In this document: piece after piece, positions 22,462-29,854 of the stretch
Layout: every line of letters starts with the position of its first letter
Position numbering within the stretch: the stretch's first letter is position 1
NCBI GenBank assembly: GCA_900318275.1
Contig: ONJY01000023.1
Location: forward strand, 1 to 35,984
Origin: an uncultured Bacteroidales bacterium
GTDB lineage: Bacteria > Bacteroidota > Bacteroidia > Bacteroidales > P3
Direction: 5' to 3'
Length of the DNA stretch: 35,984 bases
The notes under the pieces: model-generated
What the model was told of the DNA's origin: nothing
Database searches by the model: none
What the model saw: the letters and a program-made list of their open reading frames with translations, nothing else
Position numbers and translations under genes: made by a program

Positions 22462-24321
22462 ATGGAAGACAATAAGTTGTTTAGCGAATTTCCGCCTGTT
22501 TCGACCGAGAAATGGGAGGAGGTGATCAACAAGGACCTCAAGGGTGCCGACTACGAGAAGAAACTCGTGTGGAAAACTATCGAGGGTTTCAATGTGCGCC
22601 CCTACTACCGTGCCGAGAACCTTGAAGGTCTTGAATACCTCGACGCCAACCCCGGCGAGAAACCCTACACCCGCGGCAAGCATGTGGCCGACAATGTGTG
22701 GGAGGTGCGCCAGGACATCCATGTTCAGGACCTCGCCGAGGCCAACCGCATTGCCCTCGACGCCGTGCAGCGCGGTGCCACGAGCTTGGGCCTATGCGCC
22801 AAGCAGGTGACCAGCGTGGCCGACCTTGAGAAGCTCCTCAAGGGCATATATATCAACGCCGTCAGCATCAACTTCCTCTGCTCAAGCGACTATCTGCAGC
22901 TGCTGAAGCTGTATGTGGAGTATGCCAAGAAGGCCGGTTTCGACCCCAAGGAGCTCTGTGGCTCGACGGACTTCGACATGTTCCGTTTCGCCCTGACTCA
23001 TGGCAAGTTCCATCGCGGCGAGGAGGGTGACCTCCAGATGGCCAAGGAGTTGGTGGAGTATGCCCACGACGAGCTGCCCAAGTTCCGCGTGCTCACCGTC
23101 AACGGTCAGCTGCTGCACAACAGCGGCTCCAACATCGTGCAGGAGCTCGGCTTCAGCCTGGCCGCCGCCAACGAGCTGGTGAGCCGTCTGACGGACATGG
23201 GCTGCAAGGCCCACCGTGTGGCCAGCCGCATACAGCTCAGCGTGGGCGTGGGCAGTACCTATTTCATGGAGATTGCCAAGATACGCGCCGCCCGTATGCT
23301 GTGGAGCAAGATTGTGGAGCAGTACAAGCCCGAGTGCGATTGCGCCTACAAGCTGTTCATCAACGCCACCACGAGCCGCTGGAACCAGTCGGTGTACGAC
23401 CCGTATGTCAACATGCTGCGTTCCACCACCGAGGCCATGTCGAGCGCCGTCGCCGGTGCCGACAGCATCTCGGTGCTGCCCTTCGACAACGCTTACAAGG
23501 AGGCCGATGACTTCGGCTACCGCATAGCCCGCAACCAGCAGCTGCTCCTCAAGGAGGAGTCCTATCTGGACAAGATTGTCGACCCTGCCGCCGGCAGCTA
23601 TTATATAGAGAACCTCACCGCCGAGATTGCCAAGGGTGCCTGGGAGCACTTCCTCAAAGTAGAGGAGGCTGGCGGCATGTGCAAGGCTCTCCGCGCCGGA
23701 TTGGTGCAGGACGAGGTTGAGGCTACCGCCCGCAAGCGCGACCTCGATATAGCCACCCGCAAGACCACTATTCTCGGTACCAACCAGTACCCCAACCTGC
23801 TGGAGAAGATGAGCGACAAGGTGGCCGCCGGCGAGAAGCATTGTTGCTGCTGCTGCGAGAAGGGCGACGAGGTGCGTGTGCTGAAACCCTACCGCGGCGC
23901 CGAGGCTTTCGAGGAGCTACGCATGCAGACCGAGCGCTCGGCACGCCGTCCCAAGGTCTTCCTGCTCACCTACGGCAACCTCACCATGCGCAAGGCACGC
24001 GCAGGCTTCGCCACTAACTTCTTCGGTGTGGCCGGCTACGAGATTATCGACAACCCCGGCTTCGCCACTCCCGACGAGGGCGCCAAGGCTGCCCTGGAGA
24101 GCGGTGCCGATGTGGTGGTGCTCTGCTCGAGCGACGACGAGTACGCCGAGCTCACCGAGCCGGTGTGCAAGGCCCTCAAGGGCAAGGTGAAGAGCCTCGT
24201 GCTCGCAGGCTTCCCCAAAGAGATGGTGGAGACCTACAAGGGCTATGGCATCGACGAGTTCATCCACGTGAAGACCAACGTCCTCGAAAGCCTCACCAAC
24301 TTCCAGAAGCAGCTGCTCTGA
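22462..24321 (+). CDS. mutA: Methylmalonyl-CoA mutase small (beta) subunit
   Basis: A 619-residue cytoplasmic subunit of the B12-dependent enzyme that interconverts succinyl-CoA and methylmalonyl-CoA in propionate formation. The N-terminus (FPPVSTEKWEEVINKDLKGA, then YEKKLVWKTIEGFNVRPYYR) opens the TIM-barrel domain as in known small subunits, which continues to DPAAGSYYIENLTAEIAKGA at about residue 375. The C-terminal flavodoxin-like domain (KVFLLTYGNLTMRKARAGFA and onward) lacks the D-x-H-x-x-G cobalamin motif, as expected: only the large subunit binds B12. The linker holds five consecutive cysteines (461-465, KHCCCCCEKG), which I do not recall from the family. The large-subunit gene mutB, normally the next gene, is absent; an LptF/LptG permease follows after seven bases. 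Confidence 0.93.
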   Translation: MEDNKLFSEFPPVSTEKWEEVINKDLKGADYEKKLVWKTIEGFNVRPYYRAENLEGLEYLDANPGEKPYTRGKHVADNVWEVRQDIHVQDLAEANRIALDAVQRGATSLGLCAKQVTSVADLEKLLKGIYINAVSINFLCSSDYLQLLKLYVEYAKKAGFDPKELCGSTDFDMFRFALTHGKFHRGEEGDLQMAKELVEYAHDELPKFRVLTVNGQLLHNSGSNIVQELGFSLAAANELVSRLTDMGCKAHRVASRIQLSVGVGSTYFMEIAKIRAARMLWSKIVEQYKPECDCAYKLFINATTSRWNQSVYDPYVNMLRSTTEAMSSAVAGADSISVLPFDNAYKEADDFGYRIARNQQLLLKEESYLDKIVDPAAGSYYIENLTAEIAKGAWEHFLKVEEAGGMCKALRAGLVQDEVEATARKRDLDIATRKTTILGTNQYPNLLEKMSDKVAAGEKHCCCCCEKGDEVRVLKPYRGAEAFEELRMQTERSARRPKVFLLTYGNLTMRKARAGFATNFFGVAGYEIIDNPGFATPDEGAKAALESGADVVVLCSSDDEYAELTEPVCKALKGKVKSLVLAGFPKEMVETYKGYGIDEFIHVKTNVLESLTNFQKQLL

Positions 24322-24328
24322 TTAGGTA

Positions 24329-25411
24329 GTGAAAAGATTAGACAAGTATATCTTAGCCAAGTACATCAAGACCTTCTTGCTGGCCTTGGCTTTGATTATT
24401 GTCATAATCATCACCTTCGACGTCAGCGAGAAGCTCGACCGCTTCATAAGCCACCATGCCACCTTCTGGCAGGTGGTCTTCAACTACTACGGCAACTTCA
24501 TCCCGGGCTTCGTGAACCTCTACAGCCCTCTGTTCATCTTCATCTCGGTGTTATTCTTCACCTCTAAGATGGCGGGCAACACCGAGGTGATAGCCATACT
24601 GGGGTCGGGCGTCAGCTACCGCCGCATGCTGCGTCCCTATGTCTATGGCTCGTTGATAGTTGCTGTTGTAGTGCTGCTGCTAGGCAACTTCGTCATACCG
24701 ATCTCGAACCGCAACCTGTTGGAGTTTGAGGAGCACTATGTTAAGTCGCGCGCCACCAACTACTACAACAACATCCACTTCCAGTCGGGCCAGGGTGAGC
24801 AGGTGTTTGCAGCGGCCTACGATGTGCCGCAACACTATGCGACGGAGTTCCAGCGAGACCTGTTTGACGAGGACGGAAGCTTGATGCAGCGCGAGACGGC
24901 GACGGTGATAACCTACGACACAACGACTGCCAACTGGATATGCTACGGCTACGCCAAGCGCACCATGAAGCCTGACGGCAACGAGGAGGTTGAATACGAC
25001 GACGGCGGCCATCGCGACCTGGGGCTTGAGCCCGAGGACTTCGACCTGCTGTCGAAGGACATCACCACCATGAATACGCCGGCGCTGATAAGGCACATCA
25101 TCAGGGAGAGGCACCGTGGCACAGGACTGATAAAGGAGGCGCAGATAGAGCTGTGGCAGAGGATATTGAACCCGCTGGCCATCATAGTGATGACCTTCAT
25201 CGGCGTGGCTATAGCGGCGCGCAAGAGTCGTGGCGGCATAGGTGTGCACCTGGCCATAGGCATCACCATAGCCTTCGCCTTCGTGGTGTTCATGAAGATA
25301 ACCACGGTGTTCGCCACCAACGGCAACCTGTCGCCGTTCATGGCGGTGCTGCTGCCGCAGATTATCTTCGGTATCGCCGCCGGATTCCTGATTTATAAAG
25401 CACCGAAATGA
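24329..25411 (+). CDS. LptF/LptG (YjgP/YjgQ) family permease
   Basis: A 360-residue inner-membrane subunit of the lipopolysaccharide export ABC transporter. It opens with KRLDKYILAKYIKTFLLALA, the standard coupling-helix start of this family. Three helices lie in the first 130 residues (about 15-33, 50-80, 105-125), followed by a long periplasmic beta-jellyroll of about 150 residues. Three more helices follow, beginning at LNPLAIIVMTFIGVAIAA and ending IIFGIAAGFLIYKAPK. The start is GTG at 24329, seven bases after the mutA stop; no ATG fits the conserved N-terminus. Its stop overlaps the sufE start (ATGA). Whether it is LptF or LptG cannot be decided here. Co-transcription with mutA and sufE looks positional rather than functional. 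Confidence 0.9.
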   Translation: MKRLDKYILAKYIKTFLLALALIIVIIITFDVSEKLDRFISHHATFWQVVFNYYGNFIPGFVNLYSPLFIFISVLFFTSKMAGNTEVIAILGSGVSYRRMLRPYVYGSLIVAVVVLLLGNFVIPISNRNLLEFEEHYVKSRATNYYNNIHFQSGQGEQVFAAAYDVPQHYATEFQRDLFDEDGSLMQRETATVITYDTTTANWICYGYAKRTMKPDGNEEVEYDDGGHRDLGLEPEDFDLLSKDITTMNTPALIRHIIRERHRGTGLIKEAQIELWQRILNPLAIIVMTFIGVAIAARKSRGGIGVHLAIGITIAFAFVVFMKITTVFATNGNLSPFMAVLLPQIIFGIAAGFLIYKAPK

Positions 25412-25833
25412 TGACAATACAAGAGACAGAACAACAGATTATCGACGAGTTCGCCAACTTCGACGAGTGGCTCGACAAGTACGCCTACCTGATAGACCTC
25501 GGCAAGGAGTGCCCGGCCATCGACGAGAAGGACAAGACGGAGCAGAACCTCATCAAGGGATGCCAGAGCCGGGTGTGGCTAAGCTGCGAGTTTGCGGACG
25601 GCGTGTTGCACTTCCGTGCCGACAGCGACGCTGTCATCACGCGCGGCATCATCACCCTGCTCATACGTGCCCTCGACGGACATACGCCGCAGGAGATACT
25701 CGACGCCGACCTGGCCTTCATCGACGCCATAGGCCTCAAGGAACACCTCTCGCCCACGCGCTCCAACGGCCTCACCTCGATGGTGAAGCAGATGAAGATG
25801 TACGCGCTGGCATACAAGGTGAAAGGGCAGTAG
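25408..25833 (+). CDS. sufE: SufE-family cysteine desulfuration protein
   Basis: A 141-residue cytoplasmic sulfur acceptor that takes persulfide from the desulfurase SufS and passes it to the SufBCD scaffold. The family pattern is clear: EQQIIDEFANFDEWLDKYAY, LIDLGKECPAIDEKDKTEQN, LIKGCQSRVWLSCEF, where the Cys of GCQSRVW (residue 51) is the catalytic acceptor. The C-terminal LKEHLSPTRSNGLTSMVKQM is also typical. Two starts are possible (ATG at 25408 or 25411); the first overlaps the permease stop by four bases. The DUF59 gene follows by 25 bases, forming a small Fe-S pair. Other Suf genes are about 9 kb away on the opposite strand. Confidence 0.95.
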   Translation: MMTIQETEQQIIDEFANFDEWLDKYAYLIDLGKECPAIDEKDKTEQNLIKGCQSRVWLSCEFADGVLHFRADSDAVITRGIITLLIRALDGHTPQEILDADLAFIDAIGLKEHLSPTRSNGLTSMVKQMKMYALAYKVKGQ

Positions 25834-25858
25834 TTGAATAGTAGACAAGCAAACAGCT

Positions 25859-26176
25859 ATGGAGCCAACGAAAGAAACGATAACAAGCGCGGTGGTCAAC
25901 TGCCTGAAGAATATCTATGACCCCGAGATACCGGTGAATATCTACGACCTCGGGTTGATATACAAGGTGGATGTCGACGAGGAACTGAACGTCAAGATAC
26001 TGATGACCATGACAGCCCCCGACTGTCCGGAGGCTGAGTATATGTACCAGGAGGTGAAACAGATGGTGAGTTACATCAGCGGCGTGAAGAGCGTGGATGT
26101 GGAGCTGACATTCGACCCGCCATGGAGCATGGATATGATACCCGACGACATAAAGGTGGAGCTGGGGTTCATGTAG
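25859..26176 (+). CDS. DUF59 / MIP18-family Fe-S assembly factor (SufT-like)
   Basis: A 105-residue cytoplasmic protein. The family signature is DPEIPVNIYDLGLIYKVDVD (the DPE-Pxx-xxDLGL motif), then MTMTAPDCPEAEYMYQEVKQ with the conserved T-x-P-x-C-P, and a C-terminal VDVELTFDPPWSMDMI. Members help mature or maintain Fe-S clusters (SufT, and the PaaD/MIP18 relatives). The partner gene sufE lies directly upstream by 25 bases. The permease gene begins two bases after its stop. Function as an Fe-S carrier is well supported by family; the exact client is unknown. Confidence 0.93.
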   Translation: MEPTKETITSAVVNCLKNIYDPEIPVNIYDLGLIYKVDVDEELNVKILMTMTAPDCPEAEYMYQEVKQMVSYISGVKSVDVELTFDPPWSMDMIPDDIKVELGFM

Positions 26177-26177
26177 T

Positions 26178-27260
26178 ATGACATTTTTATCGCTCATAGG
26201 AAAGAAAAAGGAAGTGACGTCAGGGTCGCTGGACAGGATGGTGTGGCGGCGTTTCCGCCGCAACCCGCTGTCGGTGGCAAGTCTGGTGGTTATCGGCTTC
26301 TTTGCAGTAGTGGCTATCCTGGGTTATCTCATCACACCTGACCCCACGCCGTTCTGCAACCAGCAGTATCTGGAGTTGGCGACGCTGAAGCCGGGCTCCA
26401 AAGCCACGTTTCTCTGCGTGGGCGACACGGTGCCGTTGCGGCGCAACATGATCAAGGGCACGCCGCTGCCCTATACCGCCATTCCTATAGCCTCTTACCG
26501 CACCGAGGGCGACAGCATATATGCCGAGCCGGTGGCCGGGGCACCTCTGGCTGTGGCGGCAAGCGGCACTACGGTGCGCGAGCGTACCTTCGTGCTGGGG
26601 ACCGACCCGTATGGGCGCGACGTGCTGAGTATGATAATGATAGGCTCGCGCGTGAGTCTATCGGTGGGCTTCATCGCCATACTCATAGCGCTGCTGGTGG
26701 GCATCACCCTCGGCGCCTTGGCGGCATATCGCGGCGGTTGGGTTGACAACCTGATTATGTGGGTCATAAATGTCGTGTGGTCCATACCCACGGTGCTGCT
26801 GGTCATAGCCATCACCTTTGCCTTGGGCAAGGGCTTCTGGCAGATTTTTGTGGCTGTGGGTTTGACGATGTGGGTCGACATTGCGCGTGTGGTGCGTGGC
26901 GAGGTGCTCAGCATCAAGGAGAAAGAGTATGTGGAGGCCACGCGTGCGTTGGGCTATAGCACATTCCGCACTATTTTCAGGCATATACTGCCCAACATCG
27001 TGGGCGCCGTCGTTGTTGTGGCGGCGAGCAATTTCGCCAGCGCCATACTGCTGGAGGCCGGCTTGAGCTTCCTCGGCATCGGCGTGCAGCCCCCTATGCC
27101 GTCGTGGGGCATGATGGTCAAGGACTACTACGGCTACCTGCTGCTCGACAGCGCCTACCTGGCCCTGCTCCCCGGCGCGGCAATAATGGTTATAGTGTTG
27201 GCCTTCATGCTGCTGGCCAACGGCCTGCGTGACGCGCTGGATGTCAAGTCCGGCAAGTGA
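26178..27260 (+). CDS. Dipeptide/oligopeptide-type ABC transporter permease (DppC/OppC family)
   Basis: A 360-residue inner-membrane permease. The cytoplasmic N-terminus (WRRFRRNPLSVASLVVIGFF) leads into the first helix as in OppC/DppC. A hydrophilic external loop of about 110 residues (TPDPTPFCNQQYLELATLKP to FVLGTDPYGRDVLSMIMIGS) is longer than in E. coli DppC. Five more helices follow, and the ATPase-contact EAA loop is clear at EYVEATRALGYSTFRTIFRH. LLEAGLSFLGIGVQPPMPSW is a further family signature. The usual partners (DppB-type permease, ATPases, binding protein) are not in the window, so its system must be encoded elsewhere. It starts two bases after the DUF59 stop. Confidence 0.92.
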   Translation: MTFLSLIGKKKEVTSGSLDRMVWRRFRRNPLSVASLVVIGFFAVVAILGYLITPDPTPFCNQQYLELATLKPGSKATFLCVGDTVPLRRNMIKGTPLPYTAIPIASYRTEGDSIYAEPVAGAPLAVAASGTTVRERTFVLGTDPYGRDVLSMIMIGSRVSLSVGFIAILIALLVGITLGALAAYRGGWVDNLIMWVINVVWSIPTVLLVIAITFALGKGFWQIFVAVGLTMWVDIARVVRGEVLSIKEKEYVEATRALGYSTFRTIFRHILPNIVGAVVVVAASNFASAILLEAGLSFLGIGVQPPMPSWGMMVKDYYGYLLLDSAYLALLPGAAIMVIVLAFMLLANGLRDALDVKSGK

Positions 27261-27281
27261 GGCGAATGTATAAAAAATATT

Positions 27282-27330
27282 AAAAAGTACTTTTTTTTGT
27301 TGCATGTCAGGAAAAAGGTGTACATTTGCA
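27282..27330 (+). promoter_or_regulatory. Promoter of the first lipoprotein gene, with overlapping palindrome
   Basis: TTTG (27296-27299), 21 bases, TACATTTGCA (27321-27330). The palindrome AAAAAGTACTTTTT (27282-27295) touches the -33 element and could be an operator or part of a weak terminator of the preceding gene. Confidence 0.7.
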
Positions 27331-27374
27331 AAATAAAAGAAAAGAATTATTAACCTATAAAACATTAAAAGACA

Positions 27375-27845
27375 ATGAAAAACATGTTCAAAATGATGGG
27401 CGTCGCCCTGCTCGCCGGTGCTATGCTGTTCACCGCTTGCAAAAAAGACGAGGAAACAACCAACAATGGCAACGTCACTCCCACTCCCGCTATTGCTGTG
27501 ACTTTTGGCGGTACCAGCTGGAGCTGTGACGAGGTTATGGACTGTGAGAATCTTAGCGGTGATCTCGTTAAGTTTGACATCTACAAGGACGCCGCCGCTC
27601 AGATTGCCTCTGTTCAGTTCGTCTGCAAGGCTGCTGTTGACACCTATGGCTTCGCCAACTCCGACTATTATGCCGTGTATTTCGATGGCACCAGCATGTA
27701 TGACACTCCTGCTGCTGATGGTTCTATCGTTGTCAGCGCTTTTGATGCCCAGGCCAAGACTATCTCTGGCACCATCTCCGCTGCTTTTGGCGAGAAGGCC
27801 CTTGCTGTGACCCTCACCAATGCTAAATGGGACCTCGTTATCTAA
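27375..27845 (+). CDS. Small surface-type lipoprotein, beta-rich
   Basis: A 156-residue protein. The signal peptide ends in lipobox LFTAC (Cys22) and the mature start CKKDEE fits the Bacteroidetes lipoprotein export signal (Lys followed by acidic residues), which directs lipoproteins to the cell surface. The mature part begins with a Thr/Asn/Pro spacer (TTNNGNVTPTPA) and continues as alternating beta strands (IAVTFGGTSWSCDEV; VSAFDAQAKTISGTISAAFG). Two cysteines (SCDEVMDC) may pair. I do not recognise the family. The VTFGGTSW start resembles VVFGDSHW in the lipoprotein at 28762, suggesting distant relatives. It has its own promoter and is followed after 35 bases by another lipoprotein gene. 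Confidence 0.82.
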   Translation: MKNMFKMMGVALLAGAMLFTACKKDEETTNNGNVTPTPAIAVTFGGTSWSCDEVMDCENLSGDLVKFDIYKDAAAQIASVQFVCKAAVDTYGFANSDYYAVYFDGTSMYDTPAADGSIVVSAFDAQAKTISGTISAAFGEKALAVTLTNAKWDLVI

Positions 27846-27880
27846 ATAACTAATTAGTCTAACGATTAAAAACAATAGAG

Positions 27881-28258
27881 ATGAAGATTAAAGTTTTAGC
27901 ACTCGCTGTTGCCGCCATGGCTCTGACCGTTGCTTGCAACAATAACAAAGCCGCTGAGGTGGAAGACACCATGGTTGAGGACACCACCGTCATCGAGGAG
28001 ATGGTTGAGGAAGAGGTCGCTGACACCACTACCGTCGCCGTCGCTGAGGAACCCGTCAAGAAGGCTGTTACTAAAAAAGCAGAAAAAAAGGCTGAGCCTG
28101 TTGTCGTCAACAATAATGATGGCACCAAGACCGTGACCACCCAGATGGGTACCAGAAACAACAAAGAGACCAAGGCTGCCGAAGAGCCCCAGGTGACCAA
28201 CAATAACGATGGCACCAAGACTGTTAAGACTACCATGGGTACTCGTAAAAGAAACTAA
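27881..28258 (+). CDS. Small lipoprotein with acidic tether and internal duplication
   Basis: A 125-residue protein with signal peptide and lipobox TVAC (Cys19). The mature part starts NNNKAAEVEDTMVEDTTVIE, a strongly acidic low-complexity tether, followed by a Lys/Ala stretch (KKAVTKKAEKKAE). The C-terminal half holds two copies of a 16-residue unit 30 residues apart: NNNDGTKTVTTQMGTR (77-92) and NNNDGTKTVKTTMGTR (107-122), 14 of 16 identical. No known domain. A strong terminator lies 15 bases after the stop. The tether is similar to that of the lipoprotein at 29855-30280. Confidence 0.8.
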   Translation: MKIKVLALAVAAMALTVACNNNKAAEVEDTMVEDTTVIEEMVEEEVADTTTVAVAEEPVKKAVTKKAEKKAEPVVVNNNDGTKTVTTQMGTRNNKETKAAEEPQVTNNNDGTKTVKTTMGTRKRN

Positions 28259-28273
28259 TCAGTAATGATAATG

Positions 28274-28310
28274 CAAAAGGGTGCTTCAGCAGTGGAGCAC
28301 CCTTTTGTTA
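28274..28310 (+). terminator. Terminator after the duplicated-unit lipoprotein gene
   Basis: Perfect 12-base arms CAAAAGGGTGCT (28274-28285) and AGCACCCTTTTG (28296-28307), with a loop of 10 bases. It ends the transcript begun at 27321. Confidence 0.85.
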
Positions 28311-28324
28311 TTAATGTGTTCGGA

Positions 28325-28717
28325 ATGAAAAGATATTTTTTTCTTTGTTTGGCTTGCATGTGTTTTGCGTCCTGTGGAAACAAAGATATAAAGAATGCAG
28401 CATACGATTACAATTATGCTGTGGCGAATTATCGGTTTGATGAAGCTGTACAATATTGTACGGAGGAGACAAATAATACGACGTTGGAGATGGTTCGTTA
28501 TTTTATGCAGTTTGTTGATAGCAGTTATATAGAATCAGATACTCCGGCGACGATAGATATTGTTTCTGTAAAGCAACTGTCAGATACTACAGCATACGCT
28601 GTTTACCATAAGCATACACCAATCAAAGACTTCAGTGATACCATCGAGATGCGTAAAAGAGAAGGTCGGTGGTTGGCCCACGACCCAATGGTAAAAAAAG
28701 ATAACTCTATACAATAA
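28325..28717 (+). CDS. Small lipoprotein, possibly DUF4878/NTF2-like
   Basis: A 130-residue protein with a Cys-rich signal peptide (MKRYFFLCLACMCFASC, lipobox FASC with Cys17). The mature part starts NKDIKNAAYDYNYAVANYRF and includes DEAVQYCTEETNNTTLEMV, then a beta-rich second half (ATIDIVSVKQLSDTTAYAVY; DTIEMRKREGRWLAHDPM). The helix-then-beta order with a closing x-x-G-R-W-L element resembles DUF4878/NTF2-like lipoproteins, but I hold this loosely. The frame extends upstream to 28265, but that part crosses the terminator, so the ATG at 28325 is correct. It is more AT-rich than its neighbours and no clear promoter was found in the 15 bases after the terminator. Confidence 0.72.
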   Translation: MKRYFFLCLACMCFASCGNKDIKNAAYDYNYAVANYRFDEAVQYCTEETNNTTLEMVRYFMQFVDSSYIESDTPATIDIVSVKQLSDTTAYAVYHKHTPIKDFSDTIEMRKREGRWLAHDPMVKKDNSIQ

Positions 28718-28742
28718 TTAGTGTAGAACGGCGTTAATATTT

Positions 28743-28750
28743 TACATTTG
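28743..28750 (+). promoter_or_regulatory. -7 element before the 28762 lipoprotein
   Basis: TACATTTG, 11 bases before the ATG, so the transcript would be nearly leaderless. No clear -33 element. Confidence 0.5.
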
Positions 28751-28761
28751 TATCGCGCATT

Positions 28762-29454
28762 ATGAAAAATTACGCCAAGATATTCGGAATGTTATTTGTT
28801 GTGGCATGCATCGCCAGTATGGTGTTCTCGGCTTGCCGCAAGGATATGCCGGAGGTTGAGCCAGTGCCTGTACCTCCAGACACTACCTATAATGGTTATA
28901 ACAATGACTCGGCTCTGGAAATCACCGACAGCATTACTGTGGTTTTCGGTGACAGCCACTGGAAGACGCTTTCATATACGTCGCATATAGAAAGGGATAC
29001 CACTACTAATCATTTCGAGTGGATTTATATTGACGCCCATCATCCGGATGCCGCATATCCCCGCTTTGAGTTGAAGATACTTAATGAAGTAGGTGAACAT
29101 ACTGGTTGGGTGAGCGTAAGTTCCCCTACGGGGACTTATACCATGCCGGGCAATTCTCTTGCCGGCGATATGAAATGTGGCAACCTTAAATACTATAGCA
29201 ACGACTCTGTGATGACGGAGTTGCACATGTCTGACGGCACTATACGTGCCAACTGGTGGCCCGACACAATTACCACACAGGTGCTTCTTTTTGATGCCCG
29301 CGAGAGCCGTCTTACGGGTCGTTGCTCCGGCGTGATGTTTGATTACCTGCAGTGGTTCCTTGCCTCGAAGACCTCTAACCCGATAAATGTTTCTGCTGCA
29401 CGCAGAAAGCCTATAGCTATTTCCTTTGGCGGCTTACAGATCGCCAGAGAATGA
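28762..29454 (+). CDS. Surface-type lipoprotein, beta-rich, unknown family
   Basis: A 230-residue protein with signal peptide and lipobox FSAC (Cys25); the mature start CRKDMPEVEPVPVPPDT is a charged, Pro-rich tether. The domain begins ALEITDSITVVFGDSHWKTL and continues as beta strands (YPRFELKILNEVGEHTGWVS; TYTMPGNSLAGDMKCGNLKY; TQVLLFDARESRLTGRCSGV). It ends with a repeated V/ISFGG-type strand (IAISFGGLQIA). Two mature cysteines may pair. Not recognised beyond a loose likeness to the 27375 lipoprotein. Its last 21 bases overlap the end of the convergent DUF4296 gene. Confidence 0.78.
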   Translation: MKNYAKIFGMLFVVACIASMVFSACRKDMPEVEPVPVPPDTTYNGYNNDSALEITDSITVVFGDSHWKTLSYTSHIERDTTTNHFEWIYIDAHHPDAAYPRFELKILNEVGEHTGWVSVSSPTGTYTMPGNSLAGDMKCGNLKYYSNDSVMTELHMSDGTIRANWWPDTITTQVLLFDARESRLTGRCSGVMFDYLQWFLASKTSNPINVSAARRKPIAISFGGLQIARE

Positions 29455-29790
29455 GCTGGTGTCGGCGAGGGCGTTTAACGCTGCCGCCACATCTTCGTGG
29501 ATGGTCAGGTATTCCTCAGGATGTTTTGCATAGTAGGCGAGACTCGCCTCAACTTGTTCGCGGCTGATGCCCTGCTCGGCCAGTATTTCGTCGTAGGCGT
29601 ATACCATCTCGGGCGTCAATGAGTCGAAGTTATATCGTGTCTCTATTGCGCAGTAGCCTTCTATCAGGCACGACTCGGTGAGGAAGTCCACCATCTGCTG
29701 GTGGTCTAGTATCTCTTCGGGCTTCTGATTGCTGTGGCAGGCGGTGAGCAATGCTCCTGTGAGCAGTATTGTCAGCAATGTTCTTTTCAT
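29434..29790 (-). CDS. DUF4296 lipoprotein
   Basis: A 118-residue protein with signal peptide and lipobox LTAC (Cys18). The mature part is helical and fits DUF4296: PEEILDHQQMVDFLTESCLI, EGYCAIETRYNFDSLTPEMV, YAYDEILAEQGISREQVEAS, then LAYYAKHPEEYLTIHEDV, which carries the family YY-x-x-x-P-E-x-Y/F element. The family's role is unknown; members are common single genes in Bacteroidetes genomes. Its 3' end overlaps the end of the convergent 28762 lipoprotein gene by 21 bases. Upstream lies the terminator of the next lipoprotein gene, so it probably has its own promoter, which I could not place. Confidence 0.85.
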   Translation of the reverse strand: MKRTLLTILLTGALLTACHSNQKPEEILDHQQMVDFLTESCLIEGYCAIETRYNFDSLTPEMVYAYDEILAEQGISREQVEASLAYYAKHPEEYLTIHEDVAAALNALADTSSFSGDL

Positions 29791-29805
29791 GGCTGTATGG
29801 GTATG

Positions 29806-29842
29806 AAAAAAGGCAGGTCCGATAAAGAACCTGCCTTTTTTT
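29806..29842 (-). terminator. Bidirectional terminator between two lipoprotein genes
   Basis: AAAAAAGGCAGGT (29806-29818), ten bases, ACCTGCCTTTTTT (29829-29841): U-runs on both strands. It ends the 30280 gene transcript. Confidence 0.85.
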
Positions 29843-29854
29843 GTTGTCGTTTAT

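Noticed and set aside
26658-27875. 405-residue frame antisense to the permease and lipoprotein genes
   Set aside because: Crosses a promoter and two real genes; His/Gln-rich composition is typical of an antisense shadow.
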